A stretch of 7,725 bases of DNA from Clostridium sp. AM22-11AC. Lineage in GTDB: Bacteria > Bacillota > Clostridia > Lachnospirales > Lachnospiraceae. A program made the position numbers and the translations under genes. Positions 1 to 4,418 of the stretch are shown in pieces. The first letter of the stretch is position 1, and every line of letters starts with the position of its first letter. The stretch lies in contig NZ_QUCM01000042.1 in assembly GCF_003473545.1 (NCBI RefSeq), positions 1 to 7,725 on the forward strand, in the 5' to 3' direction. Below the pieces are notes generated by a model that was not told the origin of the DNA, searched no databases, and was given only the letters and a program-made list of their open reading frames with translations.

Positions 1-5
1 AATTT

Positions 6-626
6 TCAAGGTTCAACACACCACATCGGTGTGGGAAGTTTTAGTAATTTATACTCAGATATAAGTTCTAAACAGGACTCTTCGTCCTCAAAATCCACAA
101 ACTCACTCATTATCGTTGCCGGACTTTCATCTGACTTTATAAAAGCAAGTTTTTCCAAAACCCTGATCGCTGGAAAATTTCTCGATAATGTTTTCGCATA
201 TACTTCATCCGGTGTGACCTTACACCCATCTCCATCTATCTCTATGTTTTCAGCAAATAACAGCTCTATCAATTTCTTTGCTGCCTCTGCACAATATCCT
301 TTATTCCTGTATTTCCTGGACACATAAAACTCAAGTTCATATCGTTTTTCATCCCTGTTTCCCCGGATGCAACTTGTATGAAATCCCGCATATCCAATAA
401 ATTTTTCAGGATCCTCCTTTGGAAACAAAGAATAATAACAGCGATTTCCATGCGTAACCTCAAAATAATCCAGAAAATCATCCCGATACTTCTCAGAATA
501 CTCCACTCCTGTAAAGATCCGGAAGTCTCCCTCTTCTTCCAGCATCATCAAAAACTTCCAACCATCTCTGTCCTGGTCACTATGGCGCAATATCAATCTT
601 TCTGTACTTATTTCTCCTACCCTCAT
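6..626 (-). CDS. GNAT-family N-acetyltransferase (RimJ/RimL-like)
   Basis: A 206-aa protein with the Acetyltransf_3 layout. TERLILR lies at residues 8-14. The acetyl-CoA pyrophosphate loop reads YRNKGYCAEA (about 106-115), a variant of the family R/Q-x-x-G-x-G/A motif. The motif-B helix N-x-x-A-I-R-V-L-E-K-L-A-F lies at about 150-162. The family moves an acetyl group from acetyl-CoA to an amine: a protein N-terminus, an antibiotic, a small molecule or, for GNAT toxins, aminoacyl-tRNA. The substrate cannot be read here. GGAGG at 631-635 sits 5 nt before the ATG, and the frame is complete. It is the last visible gene of the minus-strand operon and starts only 18 nt after structured RNA unit B, so it is probably co-transcribed with the RNAs. 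No antitoxin-like partner adjoins it. Family call secure; role open. Confidence 0.88.
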   Translation of the reverse strand: MRVGEISTERLILRHSDQDRDGWKFLMMLEEEGDFRIFTGVEYSEKYRDDFLDYFEVTHGNRCYYSLFPKEDPEKFIGYAGFHTSCIRGNRDEKRYELEFYVSRKYRNKGYCAEAAKKLIELLFAENIEIDGDGCKVTPDEVYAKTLSRNFPAIRVLEKLAFIKSDESPATIMSEFVDFEDEESCLELISEYKLLKLPTPMWCVEP

Positions 627-683
627 CTTTTCCTCCGAAAAATAATGCCTGCATATCAGCCAGGCGGATCACCTGAAGCCAGT

Positions 684-812
684 TTAGTCCTGCTTAAACC
701 GTTCCCCTGGTTTTTTACCATATTTCACACAAAAATATATAAATAATAAACAAACGATAAAACCAGAAAAGATCCACAACAAACGAATGATCACACAAAA
801 GAAACAAACCAT
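684..812 (-). CDS. Possible 42-aa hydrophobic peptide inside unit B
   Basis: The frame starts with ATG just after the tRNA-like domain. It encodes a strongly hydrophobic stretch (about residues 3-28), then VKYGKKPGERFKQD and a stop inside RNA helix P2. The unit A peptide has the same S-G, 14 hydrophobic residues, G-K-K-P-G arrangement with no length change. GGA lies a few bases before the ATG, which is a weak ribosome site. It could be a small membrane peptide such as a toxin or leader. The caution is that U-rich RNA encodes hydrophobic residues by chance, and GGTAAAAAACC may be conserved for RNA reasons. Low confidence. Confidence 0.22.
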   Translation of the reverse strand: MVCFFCVIIRLLWIFSGFIVCLLFIYFCVKYGKKPGERFKQD

Positions 813-817
813 ATTTT

Positions 818-887
818 TTCCATAACAGGGATCGAACCTGTTCAACATGATTAAGAGTCATGTGCTCAACCATCGAGCTCTATGGAG
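818..887 (-). tRNA. tRNA-like domain of unit B, Lys(CTT)-like anticodon
   Basis: A 70-nt cloverleaf folds as: acceptor CTCCATA/TATGGAA with a C-A mismatch at pair 1-72; D-arm GCTC-GATGGTT-GAGC; anticodon arm CATGA-CTCTTAA-TCATG giving CTT; 4-nt variable loop; T-arm ACAGG-TTCGATC-CCTGT. The T-loop and D-loop GG are canonical, but base 8 is G instead of U and base 14 is G instead of A. No CCA is encoded. Outside the acceptor, TT/AA and ATAT/ATAT pairing continues across another C-A mismatch, so the domain sits on a longer stem. It may be a degenerate tRNA-Lys or a tRNA mimic within a larger RNA. Sequence alone cannot show whether it is released or charged. Confidence 0.6.
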
Positions 888-958
888 AAGATATCAGTGT
901 CCCAAACACTGCCTTCATACGGCTGCATTTACCCCTGCAGCTAAGGGGGACTAAAGTT

Positions 959-1162
959 TCAGATTTTCGATATACAGGCATATTCTATTTTTCTTCTATG
1001 AATTTTTAATAATGCCTGCATGGCAGCCCGGAGGATACCTGGAGCCAACTCAACCGCACTCAAAACCTTATTTCCGGGTTTTTTACCAATACTTACGAAA
1101 AACATTGTAAAGTAAAACCAGATAACACAACCAGAAATCTTATTTGACAAAACATCTATCAT
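959..1162 (-). CDS. Possible 67-aa hydrophobic peptide inside unit A
   Basis: The frame opens after the tRNA-like domain of unit A. It contains ISG, a hydrophobic stretch (residues about 12-26), then GKKPG at about 27-31, matching the unit B peptide over that part. Beyond GKKPG it runs through the 3' RNA helices and into the start of unit B, where similarity to the other copy is RNA-like and not protein-like, so the tail is probably not meaningful. No convincing ribosome site precedes the ATG. It is listed because the shared core is in phase in both copies; it may still be a chance product of U-rich structured RNA. Confidence 0.18.
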   Translation of the reverse strand: MIDVLSNKISGCVIWFYFTMFFVSIGKKPGNKVLSAVELAPGILRAAMQALLKIHRRKIEYACISKI

Positions 1163-1329
1163 AAAAAAGAAATCAGACTCTTATGATTATACAGGAATCG
1201 AACCTGCTCCCTACGGTCCATACGCCGTATGTTCAACCGTCGAACTCATAATCAGGATTTCCAATCCTTTTTTTGCTACGTTTACCCCGTAGCGGGTGGC
1301 TGAGGTTTCAGTTTTCGCCATGCAGGCAT
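1012..1329 (-). ncRNA. Structured RNA unit A, enclosing a tRNA-like domain
   Basis: First copy of the tandem RNA, beginning 5 nt after the stop of the 233-aa gene. Helices: closing helix 1329-1317 (ATGCCTGCATGGC) with 1024-1012 (exact complement); P2 1304-1298 (CTCAGCC) with 1055-1049 (GGTTGAG); pseudoknot 1297-1294 (ACCC) with 1287-1284 (GGGT), and 1293-1288 (GCTACG) with 1280-1275 (CGTAGC); hairpin GGATT/AATCC before the tRNA-like domain; U-rich arm about 1090-1180; 3' helix 1078-1074 (CCCGG) with 1031-1027 (CCGGG). Compared with unit B, the closing helix changes GG/CC to AT/AT, the pseudoknot changes A-T to G-C and G-C to A-T, and the 3' helix changes C-G to A-T. Single-stranded GAAAA, TGAAAC, GGGTAAA and GGTAAAAAACC are conserved. 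This covariation supports a selected RNA fold. About 30 nt separate it from unit B. Function unknown. Confidence 0.8.
1184..1254 (-). tRNA. tRNA-like domain of unit A, 8-nt anticodon loop
   Basis: A 71-nt cloverleaf folds as: acceptor TGATTAT/ATAATCA with seven perfect pairs; D-arm GTTC-GACGGTT-GAAC; anticodon stem TACGG/CCGTA closing the 8-nt loop CGTATGGA; 4-nt variable loop; T-arm GCAGG-TTCGATT-CCTGT. Every stem differs from the unit B domain by paired substitutions, while the D-loop and T-loop are nearly identical. The 8-nt loop prevents a firm anticodon call: ATG follows the only U, and GTA is the other option. Base 8 is G, and no CCA follows (next bases TAAG). A conventional tRNA scan might score it low or call it a pseudogene, but the compensatory changes argue against simple decay. 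Confidence 0.55.
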
Positions 1330-1334
1330 ATATT

Positions 1335-2036
1335 TTAGAAGTTTACCTGGATCGTAGTCGTTGCATTAGAGATCTTGACTGCTGTATCCAGTTCCTTATA
1401 CAGATCCTCCCGCTCCTCTTTCAAAGACTGTAATTTATCAGCCAGGCTTAAAGGATCCACAAGCTTGTAGCTGTTTTTCTTCAGATATTCATCCACAACA
1501 GCTATGGAAGCGGAGTCTTTCTTTGCCTTATCTCCGCCTAAAATGCTGTTACGCATTCCTTCGGCAGAAGCTTCCAGCGCCGTCTGAGCATTCTTAAGCT
1601 TTGCCATAATGTCGATCATCTGCTTCTGCATTACACCGATCATTTCAGACTCAAAGTCCTTCTTCAAGTCAAGATTTTTATCCAGAAGAAGAGCTGCTTT
1701 ATTAATATCCCTGCCACTGGATAACTTCAATCTCTGCTTTAATGCAATGGCTGCTGCCACTGTATAGTTACCATATTTCGTCTTTACGACGGTTGTAGCA
1801 TTACTGGCTATGATCGCAGCATCAAGCTCATCATAGTTCCTGATCAGATCTTTGATACTCTGGAACTCATCTTTTACCTTATCGCAGAACGCCTTCTCCT
1901 CCATAAGTGTTTCTGCGGTTCTCTCCTCACACTGCTTCTTGTAATCAAGAAAAGTGATCTTACCTATTTTTCCAATAATCCTGGACCTGAGTAAATCTCT
2001 TTCATCAAGAGCATGGATCATTAATAATTCTCTCAT
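1335..2036 (-). CDS. Coiled-coil protein of unknown function (233 aa)
   Basis: Unrecognised by name. The protein is mainly alpha-helical and charged, with long heptad-like stretches at about 35-75, 110-165 and 195-222. A short motif occurs twice, ASNATTVV (about 77-84) and ISNATTTI (222-229). The first copy is followed by a YGNYTVAAAIALKQRL helix, the second ends the protein. This plan (N-terminal helix, N-A/T-T motif, helix resembling TLTDALARRD, late helical hairpin, second N-x-x-T motif) recalls the DIP1984/DUF6847-like small phage and plasmid proteins. That is a resemblance from memory, not a search result. No signal peptide or membrane segment is seen. AGGAGG lies about 8 nt before the ATG, and the gap from the 164-aa gene is 19 nt. 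It lies directly before the two structured RNAs, so a scaffold or RNA-binding role is conceivable but unproven. Confidence 0.8.
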   Translation of the reverse strand: MRELLMIHALDERDLLRSRIIGKIGKITFLDYKKQCEERTAETLMEEKAFCDKVKDEFQSIKDLIRNYDELDAAIIASNATTVVKTKYGNYTVAAAIALKQRLKLSSGRDINKAALLLDKNLDLKKDFESEMIGVMQKQMIDIMAKLKNAQTALEASAEGMRNSILGGDKAKKDSASIAVVDEYLKKNSYKLVDPLSLADKLQSLKEEREDLYKELDTAVKISNATTTIQVNF

Positions 2037-2055
2037 TTCTGTTCCTCCTGTATTT

Positions 2056-2550
2056 TTATTTCATATAATCTTCATACTTAATTTCATAGTTTTGTCTTGC
2101 TTCCTCAAGAGTCATTAATGGTTTCATATTTTGAAGAAGCTGCAAAGAAAGATACATATAATCCTTGACACGTCTTTCACTTGGCAGCAGTCCTTCTCCC
2201 CATTGATTGTCCTCTCCAAAGCCTTCATAAATACCCATCAATGTATCACATCCGCAGCAGCTCCCGTATTTTACATAGCAAAAGACACAATCTACCACTG
2301 TCGGCTCATCATAATATTCATTTTTTCGAGGGATCAACCAGATATAATCTCCCTGGTAATAATCCGTCAGGTCCCTCTCAATGATCCGTGTTTCATCCAG
2401 GATTTCTTCCGGATCATTGATAATGACTTTTATGATTGTCTTCAACATATCTGTGTAGTTCTGCCCATACTGTTCCTGGGTATGTGTTTCAAAGTACTTC
2501 TTCAGTTTGTCTCTGTTTCTGAACCAGGCATCCACATACTCCTTGATCAT
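2056..2550 (-). CDS. Conserved hypothetical protein with GSCCGCD motif (164 aa)
   Basis: Not assigned to a named family. Visible features are an N-terminal helical part (1-60), then DYYQGDYIWLIPRKNEYYDEP (about 62-82), then VDCVFCYVKYGSCCGCDTLMGI (about 86-107) with five cysteines, then a helical C-terminus. The pairing of a DYQGD strand with a YGSC-x-GCDTL motif is one I associate with uncharacterised phage and mobile-element proteins. The cysteines could bind metal or form a redox site. Its ATG overlaps the TLP stop in an ATGA tetranucleotide, so translation is probably coupled to the TLP and the two proteins may be made in a fixed ratio. No signal peptide or membrane segment is seen. It could be a TLP partner subunit; that is inference from coupling alone. 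Confidence 0.82.
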   Translation of the reverse strand: MIKEYVDAWFRNRDKLKKYFETHTQEQYGQNYTDMLKTIIKVIINDPEEILDETRIIERDLTDYYQGDYIWLIPRKNEYYDEPTVVDCVFCYVKYGSCCGCDTLMGIYEGFGEDNQWGEGLLPSERRVKDYMYLSLQLLQNMKPLMTLEEARQNYEIKYEDYMK

Positions 2551-3347
2551 CTCGCTGCCTCCATTCCTTCTCCTACAAAGATGAGTTTCTCTATGTATTC
2601 TCTCCCTTCTCCCTTAAAGATGGGGATTTCCCTATCAATCATCCAGTTAGGTCTTCCGGCTTCTTCATTTTCCTTACGGATACAGCAGCTTCCTCTCTTT
2701 AAGTGCGTCGGAAAATCATTCCAGTTAATATTTTTCTCCTGCATCAGCATATCCTGGATCTGACTGCAAGATTTACCGTAGATCTGCTTGTGTGAAAAAT
2801 TTGACTGGCCTACCATTTGTATGGAGTTCCTGGTCGCATCCAGCTGCCTCCAGTACAGTAAATTGGCAGCTTCTTCTTTGGGAATGTTAAAACAGCGGGC
2901 ATCGAACATAGCCCCTCTCTGTTCTGCTTTTTCCAGTGCAAAACGGTATTTTTCATCTTCTGTCTGTGAATTTTCTACATTTTCACGGAAGAACTTATTG
3001 AATGCCATCGTAGCCATACTTGCTGCTATGGAACACATTTTCTGGACTTCATAGTCAAAAAATGCAGCTGAACTGAATTTCTTGTAGTCTATAAGCAACA
3101 ATGTGATCTCGTCCGACTGGCAGTATCCCATTACTGTCCCCTGCACATTCTCACACAGGTACTGCATGGTCTGCTGCATGGTCTTTATTAAAATCTCATC
3201 AAAAGGCCTCTGCATTCCACGTGTGAATGTATGGAATGACTTCCCATCCACTCTGATGGCAACCGGCGTCCTCCGCATTAACTTTGTCTTTGGTATCTCC
3301 TCATAGAACTCCTTCATCCGAGCTCCAAGTTCATCCTGTAATGGCAT
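2547..3347 (-). CDS. Thg1-like protein (TLP), 3'-5' RNA polymerase
   Basis: A 266-aa bacterial Thg1-like protein. The first metal-binding site is RVDGKSFHTFTRG (D34, G35) and the second is YCQSDEITLL (S78, D79, E80), matching the catalytic carboxylates of tRNA-His guanylyltransferase. FDARCFNIP and WRQLDATRNSI follow at about 151-178, and LKRGSCC lies near 216-222, as in bacterial TLPs. The eukaryotic HINNLYNT motif is absent. The family adds nucleotides to RNA 5' ends in the reverse direction; bacterial TLPs repair 5'-truncated tRNAs by template-dependent addition. The start is supported by GGAGG (3355-3359) 7 nt upstream. A tRNA-Gly ends 32 nt upstream on the same strand and should be on the same transcript. 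Downstream are two tRNA-like RNAs, suggesting that the substrates are encoded in cis. Catalytic residues intact. Confidence 0.95.
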   Translation of the reverse strand: MPLQDELGARMKEFYEEIPKTKLMRRTPVAIRVDGKSFHTFTRGMQRPFDEILIKTMQQTMQYLCENVQGTVMGYCQSDEITLLLIDYKKFSSAAFFDYEVQKMCSIAASMATMAFNKFFRENVENSQTEDEKYRFALEKAEQRGAMFDARCFNIPKEEAANLLYWRQLDATRNSIQMVGQSNFSHKQIYGKSCSQIQDMLMQEKNINWNDFPTHLKRGSCCIRKENEEAGRPNWMIDREIPIFKGEGREYIEKLIFVGEGMEAAR

Positions 3348-3379
3348 TTCATTTCCTCCGTTCTTATATAATTTTCAGG

Positions 3380-3449
3380 GCAGGTAGTGGGAATCGAACC
3401 CACCTCCTCAGCTTGGAAGGCTGATATTCTACCGATGAACTATACCTGC
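3380..3449 (-). tRNA. tRNA-Gly(TCC) with C at position 73, no CCA
   Basis: A 70-nt canonical cloverleaf: acceptor GCAGGTA/TACCTGC, D-arm GTTC-ATCGGTA-GAAT with A14, GG and A21, anticodon arm TCAGC-CTTCCAA-GCTGA (TCC, Gly), 4-nt variable loop, T-arm GTGGG-TTCGATT-CCCAC. The bases after the acceptor are CCTG, so position 73 is C and no CCA is encoded. Bacterial tRNA-Gly normally has U73, which glycyl-tRNA synthetase reads. C73 with an added G-1 is instead the mark of tRNA-His, the classic Thg1 substrate. It stands at the head of the TLP operon, 32 nt from the TLP start, and probably serves as an operon-specific tRNA or TLP substrate. Confidence 0.93.
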
Positions 3450-3496
3450 GTGTTTGGTTTGATCTGGAACAATGCATTTTGTTCTTTACGTTTTCT

Positions 3497-3524
3497 ATTA
3501 TAAAGCATGAAAACCAAATTCCCT
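3497..3524 (-). promoter_or_regulatory. Predicted promoter of the tRNA-Gly/TLP operon
   Basis: TATAAT at 3497-3502 would start transcription near 3490, about 40 nt before tRNA-Gly. At the usual 17-nt distance there is no TTGACA-like box (AAGGGA). The shared palindrome starts exactly 22 nt upstream of the -10, where an activator could replace -35 contacts. Confidence 0.6.
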
Positions 3525-3545
3525 TTCCAGAAAAATTTTCTGGAA
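3525..3545. promoter_or_regulatory. 21-bp palindrome, copy 1 (likely operator)
   Basis: Perfect inverted repeat with arms TTCCAGAAAA and TTTTCTGGAA around a central A. It is identical to the copy at 3850-3870 and sits the same 22 nt from the next -10 box. Its centre falls near -45 of the predicted start, as for many activator sites. It is AT-rich without a U-run, so a terminator is unlikely. Confidence 0.65.
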
Positions 3546-3585
3546 GGATACTCTGATTAAAGCTACATCTGGTACAACTAAACTT

Positions 3586-3774
3586 TTACTGTAAATCCTG
3601 AATGTACCGCATCAAATCATCATACTGTGTTGCTGCCATCTCCCCAGCATCATAAAGTTCCTGAATATGATCAGCGATATCATCAATATCTGTATTATCA
3701 TCTCCATTAATGATATCTATAATCTTGTGCTTTAAATCCTTATATTCCATGCAATAAATGTGGTTATCGTACAT
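3586..3774 (-). CDS. Small acidic hypothetical protein (62 aa)
   Basis: A short, strongly acidic, helical protein. The sequence NGDDNTDIDDIADHIQELYDAG (about 24-45) precedes a C-terminal QYDDLMRYIQDLQ. There is no signal peptide, membrane segment or helix-turn-helix that I can identify. GAGGAGGG lies 7 nt before the ATG, which strongly supports a real gene; an internal start at MEYKDL is possible. Its promoter has the same palindrome-to-(-10) geometry as the TLP operon, so the two are probably co-regulated and this protein may belong to the same system. The acidic, DNA-mimic-like composition would also fit an anti-factor or regulator. No specific function can be supported. Confidence 0.75.
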   Translation of the reverse strand: MYDNHIYCMEYKDLKHKIIDIINGDDNTDIDDIADHIQELYDAGEMAATQYDDLMRYIQDLQ

Positions 3775-3821
3775 GATAAAGCCCTCCTCATATGATTAAG
3801 TATTTTTACTGCTCTTTTGGT

Positions 3822-3849
3822 AGTATAGCATATTATTAAGGACACTATT
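3822..3849 (-). promoter_or_regulatory. Predicted promoter of the 62-aa gene
   Basis: TATACT at 3822-3827, preceded by TGC, gives an extended -10 (TG-N-TATACT). No -35-like hexamer lies 17 nt upstream (AAATAG). The palindrome begins exactly 22 nt upstream of the -10, the same as at the TLP operon promoter. The predicted start near 3815 is about 40 nt before the ATG. Confidence 0.6.
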
Positions 3850-3870
3850 TTCCAGAAAAATTTTCTGGAA
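3850..3870. promoter_or_regulatory. 21-bp palindrome, copy 2 (likely operator)
   Basis: Identical over all 21 bases to the copy at 3525-3545. The IS cluster's target duplication begins inside its right edge, at 3868, so the insertion cut this control region off from its original upstream DNA. Confidence 0.65.
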
Positions 3871-3875
3871 AAATC
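3868..3875. repeat. Target-site duplication, left copy (gaaaaatc)
   Basis: Eight bases immediately outside the left inverted repeat, repeated exactly at 7592-7599 outside the right one. Eight bp is the usual duplication length for IS66 and ISL3 elements. Confidence 0.85.
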
Positions 3876-3889
3876 GTAAGCGCATAAAT
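3876..3889 (+). repeat. Outer terminal inverted repeat, left
   Basis: GTAAGCGCATAAAT matches the complement of 7578-7591 at 14 of 14 bases. GTAAGCG-type tips are usual for IS66-family ends. Confidence 0.8.
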
Positions 3890-3933
3890 TCTGGGTAGCT
3901 TTTCACCTGCCGCTTTATAGTCCATAATGATGA

Positions 3934-3957
3934 TAGTAAATAGATTTTTACTATACT
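3934..3957 (+). promoter_or_regulatory. Possible tnpA promoter overlapped by an inverted repeat
   Basis: TATACT at 3952-3957 is about 45 nt before the tnpA ATG. It overlaps a small inverted repeat, TAGTAAA (3934-3940) and TTTACTA (3947-3953), which could act as an operator. The -35 region is poor, so the call is tentative. Confidence 0.3.
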
Positions 3958-4001
3958 CCGTTGATAGGAGATAGAAATTCACTACATATGGAGGTTTCAT
4001 T

Positions 4002-4418
4002 ATGGCTGACAAACGTGCCCCAGGGCGTTCCCTGGATGAGTGGATGGATCTGATAACCGAATGCAGACAAAGCGGTCTGACGGATGCTGCATGGTGCAAT
4101 GAACATGGGATTTCTCCCAGCTGTTTTTACAATGCGGTTACCCGTCTTCGTAAAAAGGCCTGCCAGATACCTGACCCAGCTGGAAAAGCCAGCACTCTGG
4201 ATCTTACATCCCATAAACAGGATGTGGTCCAGATCGCCATAGAGCCGGAGACTTCTCCGGCAGAACTGCTTCCGAATGCGAGAAACAGATCCATGTACCT
4301 TGACAATTCACATACGATTGAAATCGAAGCAAAAGGTCTGCTGGTACGCATGAGCAACGATGTACAGCCTGTTCTTTTGAAGCTTCTGTTAGATGCATTA
4401 AAGGAGCCGTTATGTTAG
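4002..4418 (+). CDS. tnpA: IS66-family accessory protein TnpA
   Basis: A 138-aa protein. The N-terminal DEWMDLITECRQSGLTDAAWCNEHGISPSCFYNAVTRLR (about 12-50) is the helix-turn-helix typical of IS66 OrfA proteins, which help recognise element ends. The C-terminus, with YLDNSHTIEIEAKGLLVRM and the final LLKLLLDAL, is the conserved IS66 OrfA tail. GGAGG at 3990-3994 lies 7 nt before the ATG. The end overlaps tnpB by 7 nt, so the two are translationally coupled. Length is normal and the frame is intact. Without a functional TnpC in this unit it could act only with a transposase supplied by another copy. Confidence 0.92.
   Translation: MADKRAPGRSLDEWMDLITECRQSGLTDAAWCNEHGISPSCFYNAVTRLRKKACQIPDPAGKASTLDLTSHKQDVVQIAIEPETSPAELLPNARNRSMYLDNSHTIEIEAKGLLVRMSNDVQPVLLKLLLDALKEPLC

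Larger units (their letters stand above)
645..981 (-). ncRNA. Structured RNA unit B, enclosing a tRNA-like domain
   Basis: Second copy of a tandem structured RNA (see unit A). The helices seen, 5' to 3' on the minus strand, are: closing helix 981-969 with 657-645 (ATGCCTGTATATC / GATATGCAGGCAT, one G-U); helix P2 955-948 (TTTAGTCC) with 690-683 (GGACTAAA); pseudoknot with 947-945 (CCC) to the G run at 935-932, and 941-936 (GCTGCA) to 927-922 (TGCAGC); hairpin CAGTGT/ACACTG at about 912-895; tRNA-like domain 818-887; U-rich arm about 686-816; 3' helix 710-706 (CCAGG) with 664-660 (CCTGG). Most helices are kept in unit A by paired changes. No known RNA family was recognised. The exact transcript ends are unknown; the coordinates are those of the closing helix. 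Confidence 0.78.

Noticed and set aside
15..40. CACACC/GGTGTG hairpin as a terminator for the GNAT gene
   Set aside because: It lies inside the last GNAT codons and is not followed by a U-run.
31..746. Plus-strand open frames across the GNAT gene and unit B
   Set aside because: They are antisense to a clear GNAT and a structured RNA, without ribosome sites or recognisable motifs.
640..1330. Group I intron or tmRNA interpretation of the structured RNAs
   Set aside because: GGACTAAA/TTTAGTCC looks like the group I P7 pair, but the strands occur in reverse order. tmRNA has split tRNA halves at its ends, whereas here the complete cloverleaf is internal and no tag frame is seen.
640..1330. Hammerhead ribozyme from the CTGA and GAAAC strings
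   Set aside because: The core order CUGANGA then GAAA is not met, and CTGATA in unit B is CTGCCA in unit A.
2131..3306. Plus-strand frames opposite the TLP and 164-aa genes
   Set aside because: They are shadows of conserved minus-strand genes with intact catalytic motifs.
3525..3870. The two palindromes as recombination (att) sites or CRISPR repeats
   Set aside because: Only two copies exist, 325 bp apart. No integrase is nearby, and the fixed distance to -10 boxes fits regulation better.
3845..4398. Minus-strand frames opposite tnpA
   Set aside because: They are antisense to an IS66 accessory gene and show no independent start signals.
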